A stretch of 64,000 nucleotides of DNA. Source: Robiginitomaculum antarcticum DSM 21748. GTDB taxonomy: Bacteria > Pseudomonadota > Alphaproteobacteria > Caulobacterales > Maricaulaceae. This document shows, piece after piece, positions 63,629 through 64,000 of this stretch. The notes below the pieces were generated by a model. The model was not told the origin of the DNA, searched no databases, and saw nothing but the letters and a program-made list of their open reading frames with translations. The stretch lies in contig NZ_KB823014.1 in the NCBI RefSeq assembly GCF_000365025.1, positions 248,001-312,000 of the forward strand. Direction: 5' to 3'. Position 1 is the first letter of the stretch; each line of letters starts with the position of its first letter. Both the position numbers and the translations under genes were made by a program.

Positions 63629-64000
63629 TTACTCCGCCGCTTGCAGCTGCGCGCTGCGTTCGATTTCGGAAAGATAGCCATGCATATGCTCTGCCGCGTC
63701 GCGGCCTTCGCGTATCGCCCACACAACCAGAGAGGCCCCGCGCACGATATCGCCCGCCGCGTAGACGCCGGGCAGGTTCGTCTCATAGGTCAGCGGATTG
63801 ACCCGCACTGTACCCCAGCGCGTTGTGGTCAACTGTTCAGTTAACACCGCCATATCTTCAGGTGTATAGCCCAGCGCTTTGATGACCATATCGGCAGGAA
63901 CATCAAAGTCCGCGCCTTCGATCGCTTCAGGCGCTTGGCGTCCGGATTTATCTTTAATACCCAGACGCATGCGGTCTGCGCGCACCGATGAGGCTAGGCC
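63629..64000 (-). CDS. gltD: Glutamate synthase small subunit, C-terminal part
   Basis: The last 123 codons of GltD; the frame stays open to position 64000. It ends with the NADPH/FAD-domain motif NLPGVYAAGDIVRGASLVVWAIREGRDAA. With gltB it forms NADPH-dependent glutamate synthase, passing electrons from NADPH through Fe-S and FAD centres. The gene runs beyond the window. Confidence 0.93.
   Translation of the reverse strand, partial: GLASSVRADRMRLGIKDKSGRQAPEAIEGADFDVPADMVIKALGYTPEDMAVLTEQLTTTRWGTVRVNPLTYETNLPGVYAAGDIVRGASLVVWAIREGRDAAEHMHGYLSEIERSAQLQAAE

Noticed and set aside
1-64000. CRISPR array, prophage or integrase-bearing island
   Set aside because: No regularly spaced repeats, phage structural genes, integrases or transposase genes were seen anywhere in the window.

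Overview
The window looks like the chromosome of a free-living alphaproteobacterium, most probably of the Maricaulales/Hyphomonadales kind (Hyphomonas, Robiginitomaculum or Hellea relatives). The evidence is the F0 operon order atpI-atpB-atpE-b'-b, the mutY-dciA-DsbA-DsbA-smc cluster, the split glycine decarboxylase (gcvPA and gcvPB), stand-alone TadG-like proteins and frequent 1- or 4-base gene overlaps. GC content is moderate (judged by eye, slightly over half) and falls clearly in a few accessory patches. The order-level placement is an inference; no rRNA is present.

Layout. 1-4.4 kb: a leftward overlapping operon of acyl-CoA synthetase, DUF924 protein, esterase, glutathione transferase and SelO (cut by the window edge). 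4.5-8.5 kb: an AT-rich stretch with a TadG-like protein and a multi-pass membrane protein, then a charged low-complexity lipoprotein. 8.7-16.8 kb: tRNA-Leu(CAA), CsbD, YetF, a YqaA/DedA protein, glutamate racemase, two GT39-type glycosyltransferases, MsrA, an RDD protein and a polyprenol-phosphate glycosyltransferase. 16.9-25.3 kb: a persulfide-dioxygenase/rhodanese fusion, a DJ-1/Hsp31 protein, a repeat-rich gap, a fatty acid desaturase, a photolyase, a homoserine dehydrogenase with a degenerate aspartokinase domain and a DUF983 protein. 25.3-28.3 kb: a metal-resistance island (arsR-acr3-arsC and a MerR/MerT/GDCC unit). 28.3-38.8 kb: mutY, dciA, two DsbA-like proteins, smc, the F0 operon and an acyltransferase.

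38.8-48.7 kb is the most unusual part. A glycine riboswitch controls a leftward operon gcvT-gcvH-(two small membrane proteins)-gcvPA-(two small soluble proteins)-gcvPB. Immediately upstream, a 2.4-kb module holding a winged-helix/alpha-beta-hydrolase fusion and an MddA-like thiol methyltransferase is bracketed by two 111-bp copies (3 mismatches) of the gcv promoter plus the 5' half of the first glycine aptamer. The distal copy is an orphan, decayed riboswitch fragment that keeps its promoter. A Sel1-repeat lipoprotein follows.

48.7-64 kb: argS, a lipoprotein, ispH-rnhA, a 1-kb repeat-filled gap, an M1 aminopeptidase lipoprotein, a Gfo/Idh/MocA oxidoreductase, a second TadG-like (vWA) protein, and the glutamate synthase genes gltB and gltD (gltD cut by the window edge) with a GFA-family gene between them. 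The two repeat-rich gaps (19.3-20.1 kb and 52.7-53.7 kb) share a diverged ~100-nt repeat in opposite orientation; the 52.8-kb copy is interrupted by a small palindromic insertion.
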